Shown here piece after piece: positions 61,003 through 64,000 of a stretch of DNA of 64,000 nt (position 1 is its first letter; every line of letters begins with the position of its first letter). The translations under genes and the position numbers were made by a program. The notes below the pieces were generated by a model, which ran no database searches, had not been told where the DNA came from, and worked only from the letters and a program-made list of their open reading frames with translations. Origin of the DNA: Dongia_A sp044226685 (GTDB taxonomy: Bacteria; Pseudomonadota; Alphaproteobacteria; Dongiales; Dongiaceae). Location: assembly GCA_044226685.1 (NCBI GenBank), contig JBGAGP010000002.1:39655-103654 (forward strand), given 5' to 3'.

Positions 61003-62790
61003 ATGAGCCCCGATAGCGCCGCCGCCCCGAACCTGCCGACCTGGAACCTGGCCGATCTGTATGCCGGTCCCGAGGCGCCGGAGGTGGAGCGCGACCTCAA
61101 GGATGCGGCGACCAAGGCCGCCGCGTTCCGCAAACGCTACGAGGGCAAGCTGGCCGGGCTCGACGGCGCCGGGTTCCTGGAGGCGATCCTGGCCTATGAG
61201 GTGATCTCGGAAATCCTCGGCCGGATCGGCAGCTATGCCCAGCTGCTCTATTCCGGCGACATGTCGAACGTGGAGTATGGCCGTTTCCAGCAGAACATCA
61301 CCGAGCGCTCGACGGAGATCTCGCTGGAGACGCTGTTCTTCACCCTCGAGATCAACAAGCTCGAGGATGCCGACATCGCGGCGAAGCTTCGCCATGCGCC
61401 GCTGCAGCGTTTCGCGCCCTGGCTGGATGCGGTGCGCGCCTTCCGCCCGCACCAGCTCTCCGACGAAATCGAGAAGCTGCTGCACGAGCGTGACGTGGTC
61501 GGGCGCCAGGCCTGGATGCGGCTGTTCGACGAGACCATGGCCGATCTGCGCTTCGATGTCGGCGGCAAGGAGATGACCAGCAACGAGGCGCTGAACCTGC
61601 TCTATGAGCAGGATGGCGCCAGGCGCAAGCAGGCGGCCGACGCCCTCGCCAAGGGCTTCAAGGACAATGAGCGGGTCTTCGCCCTGGTCACCAACACGCT
61701 CGCCAAGGAGAAGGAGATCGACGACAAGTGGCGCAGCTTCGCGCGCCCGGTCTCCTCGCGCAACCTGGCGAATCAGGTCGAGGACGACGTGGTCGACGCG
61801 CTGGTGGCGGCGGTGAAGGCCTCCTATCCGCGGCTGTCGCACCGCTACTACAAGCTGAAGGCCAAGTGGCTTGGCCTGCCGAAGCTCAACTACTGGGACC
61901 GCAACGCGCCGCTGCCGGACGACGAGGACGCGCCCATCGCCTGGGACGAGGCGCAGTCGCTGGTGCTGAACGCCTATCGCGATTTCTCGCCCAAGCTGGC
62001 GGAAGTCGGCAAGGTGTTCTTCGACAAGGGCTGGATCGACGTGCCGCCGCGGCCGGGCAAGGCACCGGGCGCCTTCGCCCATCCGACGGTGCCGAGCGCG
62101 CATCCCTATCTGCTGCTGAACTACCACGGCCGCACCCGCGACGTGATGACCCTGGCGCATGAGCTGGGCCACGGCGTGCACCAGGTGCTGGCAGCACCCC
62201 AGGGCCAGCTGCTCTGCGACACGCCGCTGACATTGGCGGAGACCGCCTCGGTGTTCGGCGAGATGCTGACCTTCCGCGCCCTGCTGAAGCGCGAGACCGA
62301 CCCGCAGGAGCGGCGCGTGCTGCTGGCCGGCAAGGTCGAGGACATGCTGAACACGGTGGTGCGCCAGATCGCCATGCATGAGTATGAGCGCCGCCTGCAC
62401 GACGCGCGGCGCAAGGGCGAGCTGTCGCCGGACGACATCTCGCAGATCTGGCTGGACAGCCAGCGCGAGGCACTCGGCGACGGCGTCGACCTGCCGGACG
62501 GCACCGGCTACGGCATCTACTGGACCTACATCCCGCACTTCATCCATGTGCCGTTCTATGTCTACGCCTATGCCTTCGGCGACTGCCTGGTGAACTCGCT
62601 CTACGCCGTCTACCAGCAGGCCGAGGCGGGCTTCGCCGAGAAGTATCTCGACATGCTGAAGGCCGGCGGCACCAAGCGGCACAAGGAATTGCTGGCGCCC
62701 TTCGGCTTGAATGCCGCAGATCCCGCCTTCTGGTCCAAGGGCCTCGGCGTCATCGCCGGCTTCATCGACGAGCTGGAGCAGATGGGGTGA
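61003..62790 (+). CDS. pepF: Oligoendopeptidase F (M3 family metallopeptidase)
   Basis: 595 aa; AGGA precedes the ATG by 6 nt. N-terminal domain LPTWNLADLYAGPEAPEVERDL and YSGDMSNVEYGRF match M3B oligoendopeptidases. The zinc site is HELGHGVHQ (His386, Glu387, His390) with the third ligand Glu in TASVFGEMLTF. Late GTGYGIYWTYIPHFIHVPFYVYAYAFG is the conserved substrate-binding stretch. It breaks down intracellular oligopeptides of about 7-17 residues; a use of peptides imported by the nearby Opp system is plausible. Confidence 0.94.
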   Translation: MSPDSAAAPNLPTWNLADLYAGPEAPEVERDLKDAATKAAAFRKRYEGKLAGLDGAGFLEAILAYEVISEILGRIGSYAQLLYSGDMSNVEYGRFQQNITERSTEISLETLFFTLEINKLEDADIAAKLRHAPLQRFAPWLDAVRAFRPHQLSDEIEKLLHERDVVGRQAWMRLFDETMADLRFDVGGKEMTSNEALNLLYEQDGARRKQAADALAKGFKDNERVFALVTNTLAKEKEIDDKWRSFARPVSSRNLANQVEDDVVDALVAAVKASYPRLSHRYYKLKAKWLGLPKLNYWDRNAPLPDDEDAPIAWDEAQSLVLNAYRDFSPKLAEVGKVFFDKGWIDVPPRPGKAPGAFAHPTVPSAHPYLLLNYHGRTRDVMTLAHELGHGVHQVLAAPQGQLLCDTPLTLAETASVFGEMLTFRALLKRETDPQERRVLLAGKVEDMLNTVVRQIAMHEYERRLHDARRKGELSPDDISQIWLDSQREALGDGVDLPDGTGYGIYWTYIPHFIHVPFYVYAYAFGDCLVNSLYAVYQQAEAGFAEKYLDMLKAGGTKRHKELLAPFGLNAADPAFWSKGLGVIAGFIDELEQMG

Positions 62791-62805
62791 GCGCGGTCCG
62801 TCTTT

Positions 62806-62916
62806 CCCCCTCCACCGGAACGGGGGAGGGATGGGATGGGGGCAGCGAGCGATGATTGTTGACCGTTTGATCTGTGGCTTCCCCCTCCCTGACCCTCCCC
62901 CGTTCCGGTGGAGGGG
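62806..62916. repeat. 24-bp inverted repeat flanking a 62-nt spacer before the ABC1 kinase gene
   Basis: CCCCTCCACCGGAACGGGGG (start of the left arm, 62807-62830) has its exact complement at 62893-62916. The right arm ends in GAGGGG (62911-62916), which is also the ribosome-binding site of the following gene. It differs from the CGTCA-type repeats seen elsewhere in this window. Confidence 0.85.
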
Positions 62917-62925
62917 AATTCTCCT

Positions 62926-64000
62926 ATGACCGACGAGCGCAATTCCCTCGGCGGGCGGATGCAGCGCTATGTGCGCGTGGGGCGCGCCGTGGGCGGGCTG
63001 GCGGCGCGCGTCGCCGGCCAGCGCTACCTGGGCCTGAAGATCGACCGCGCCGAGGACGCCGCCGATTTGAAGGCGGCGCTCGGCAGCCTCAAGGGCCCGC
63101 TGATGAAGGTGGCGCAGATCATGGCCACCGTGCCGGATGCGCTGCCCAAGGAATACGTCCAGGAGCTGCAACAGCTGCAATCGAACGCCCCGGCGATGGG
63201 CTGGCCCTTCGTCAAGCGGCGCATGGCGGCGGAGCTGGGGCAGGGCTGGCAGGCGAAGTTCAAGAGCTTCACCCACGAGGCGGCGGCCGCGGCCTCGCTG
63301 GGCCAGGTGCACCGCGCCACGGCGCATGACGGGCGGCACCTCGCCTGCAAGCTGCAATATCCCGACATGGCCTCGGCGGTGGAAGCGGACCTCAAGCAGC
63401 TGCGCATCATCTTTTCGATCTACGAGCGCTACGACCGCGCCATCCACACCCGGGAGATCCATGGCGAGATCGCCGACCGGCTGCGCGAGGAGCTGGACTA
63501 CCAGCTCGAAGCCCGCCACATGGCGCTCTATCGCGGCATGCTGGCGAAGGAGAAGCACGTCCACCTGCCCGAGCCGCTGCCGGAGCTCTCCACCAAGCGC
63601 CTGCTGACCATGACCTGGGTCGAGGGGCGGCCGATCATGCAGGTGCTGGACGAGAAGCCGCCGCTGGAACTGCGCAACCGCATCGCGCTCAACATGTTCC
63701 GCGCCTGGTACGTGCCGTTCTACGAATATGGCGTGATCCACGGCGACCCGCATCTCGGCAACTACTCGGTGCGGCCGAACGGCGACGTGAACCTGCTCGA
63801 TTTCGGCTGCGTACGCATTTTCGAGCCGAGCTTCGTGAAGGGCGTCATCGATCTCTATTTCGCGCTGCTCAACGACGACCGCGACCTCGCGGTCTCCGCT
63901 TATGAGAGCTGGGGCTTCAAGGGCCTGTCGCGCGAGGTGATCGACGTGCTGAACCGCTGGGCGCATTTCGTCTACGGGCCGCTGCTCGAAGACCGCGAGC
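62926..64000 (+). CDS. ABC1/UbiB-family (AarF-like) atypical kinase, 3' truncated by window
   Basis: 358 codons visible, no stop before the window end. Begins MTDERNSLGGRMQRYVRVGRAV after GAGGGG 9 nt upstream. ABC1 family features in order: LKGPLMKVAQIMATVPDALP (position of the KxGQ motif, here Lys61-Val-Ala-Gln64), AAAAASLGQVHRA (Ala-rich loop), ACKLQYPDM (Lys), RLREELDYQLEARHMALYRG, GVIHGDPHLGNY (catalytic Asp and Asn) and VNLLDFGCVR (metal-binding Asp). Family members support ubiquinone biosynthesis or lipid handling. The subfamily with KVAQ differs from classic UbiB, so a direct role in ubiquinone synthesis is uncertain. Confidence 0.9.
   Translation, partial: MTDERNSLGGRMQRYVRVGRAVGGLAARVAGQRYLGLKIDRAEDAADLKAALGSLKGPLMKVAQIMATVPDALPKEYVQELQQLQSNAPAMGWPFVKRRMAAELGQGWQAKFKSFTHEAAAAASLGQVHRATAHDGRHLACKLQYPDMASAVEADLKQLRIIFSIYERYDRAIHTREIHGEIADRLREELDYQLEARHMALYRGMLAKEKHVHLPEPLPELSTKRLLTMTWVEGRPIMQVLDEKPPLELRNRIALNMFRAWYVPFYEYGVIHGDPHLGNYSVRPNGDVNLLDFGCVRIFEPSFVKGVIDLYFALLNDDRDLAVSAYESWGFKGLSREVIDVLNRWAHFVYGPLLEDRE

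Noticed and set aside
60838..63966. Minus-strand open frame of over 1000 codons opposite pepF and the ABC1 gene
   Set aside because: It is antisense to two genes with clear motifs, is rich in Arg, Ala and His without any domain, and arises from high GC at third codon positions. Similar long antisense frames at 3507-5972 and 17852-21223 were dropped for the same reason.

Overview
The window is high-GC, densely coded chromosomal DNA from an alphaproteobacterium, most likely a free-living Rhodospirillales-type organism. This is an inference from gene content: GapR/DUF2312, DUF1244, PAS_5-family proteins, a single-chain indolepyruvate ferredoxin oxidoreductase, an Rrf2-linked sulfate transporter and long GC-driven antisense open frames. 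I see no rRNA, tRNA, CRISPR array, prophage or insertion sequence.

Layout. 1-6.1 kb: methylated-amine catabolism. The 3' end of a GcvT-domain protein and a complete dimethylglycine/sarcosine dehydrogenase-type flavoprotein flank a malate/lactate-type dehydrogenase (with an exact 54-bp internal duplication), a methyltransferase and a GNAT acetyltransferase. 6.2-8.2 kb: a hybrid histidine kinase. 8.4-12.8 kb: an Rrf2 regulator and the sulfate importer sbp-cysT-cysW-cysA. 12.9-26.5 kb: envelope and secreted proteins on both strands: zinc peptidase YpfJ, an acidic coiled-coil protein, a Tat-type M15/DUF882 protein, gamma-glutamyltransferase, a FecR-domain exported protein, an S33 peptidase, a TPR plus beta-barrel outer-membrane protein (Slam-like), a hydantoinase/oxoprolinase-type protein and a YcbB-type L,D-transpeptidase. 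26.5-30.8 kb: Sel1 repeats, a DUF2339 polytopic membrane protein and a glycosyltransferase in one run.

30.8-38.7 kb: pyruvate kinase with glycerate kinase, then N-formylglutamate amidohydrolase, a YbdK-type ligase, DUF1244, two transporters, GapR (with two adjacent DnaA boxes upstream) and a PAS_5 protein. 38.7-44.2 kb: an oligopeptide ABC operon (A-B-C-D-F), whose last ATPase gene has lost an internal segment and its frame. 44.5-48.0 kb: indolepyruvate ferredoxin oxidoreductase. 48.3-55.1 kb: a PAS_5 protein, a beta-propeller protein with a MoaD-like partner, a pentapeptide-repeat protein, a PhyH dioxygenase, a PaaK-like ligase and DUF1345. 55.1-58.9 kb: two tandem PAS-MCP gene pairs that look like an Aer energy-taxis receptor encoded as two overlapping genes. 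The second PAS gene is frameshifted in an A7 run. 59.0-64.0 kb: acyl-CoA synthetase, oligoendopeptidase F and the start of an ABC1/UbiB-family kinase that runs off the window.

Four copies plus one half copy of an 80-100 bp palindromic intergenic repeat (ends CGTCA...TGACG) sit between genes, and a second type of inverted repeat precedes the last gene. Starts were chosen by eye from ribosome-binding sites and family alignment from memory. No database search was run.
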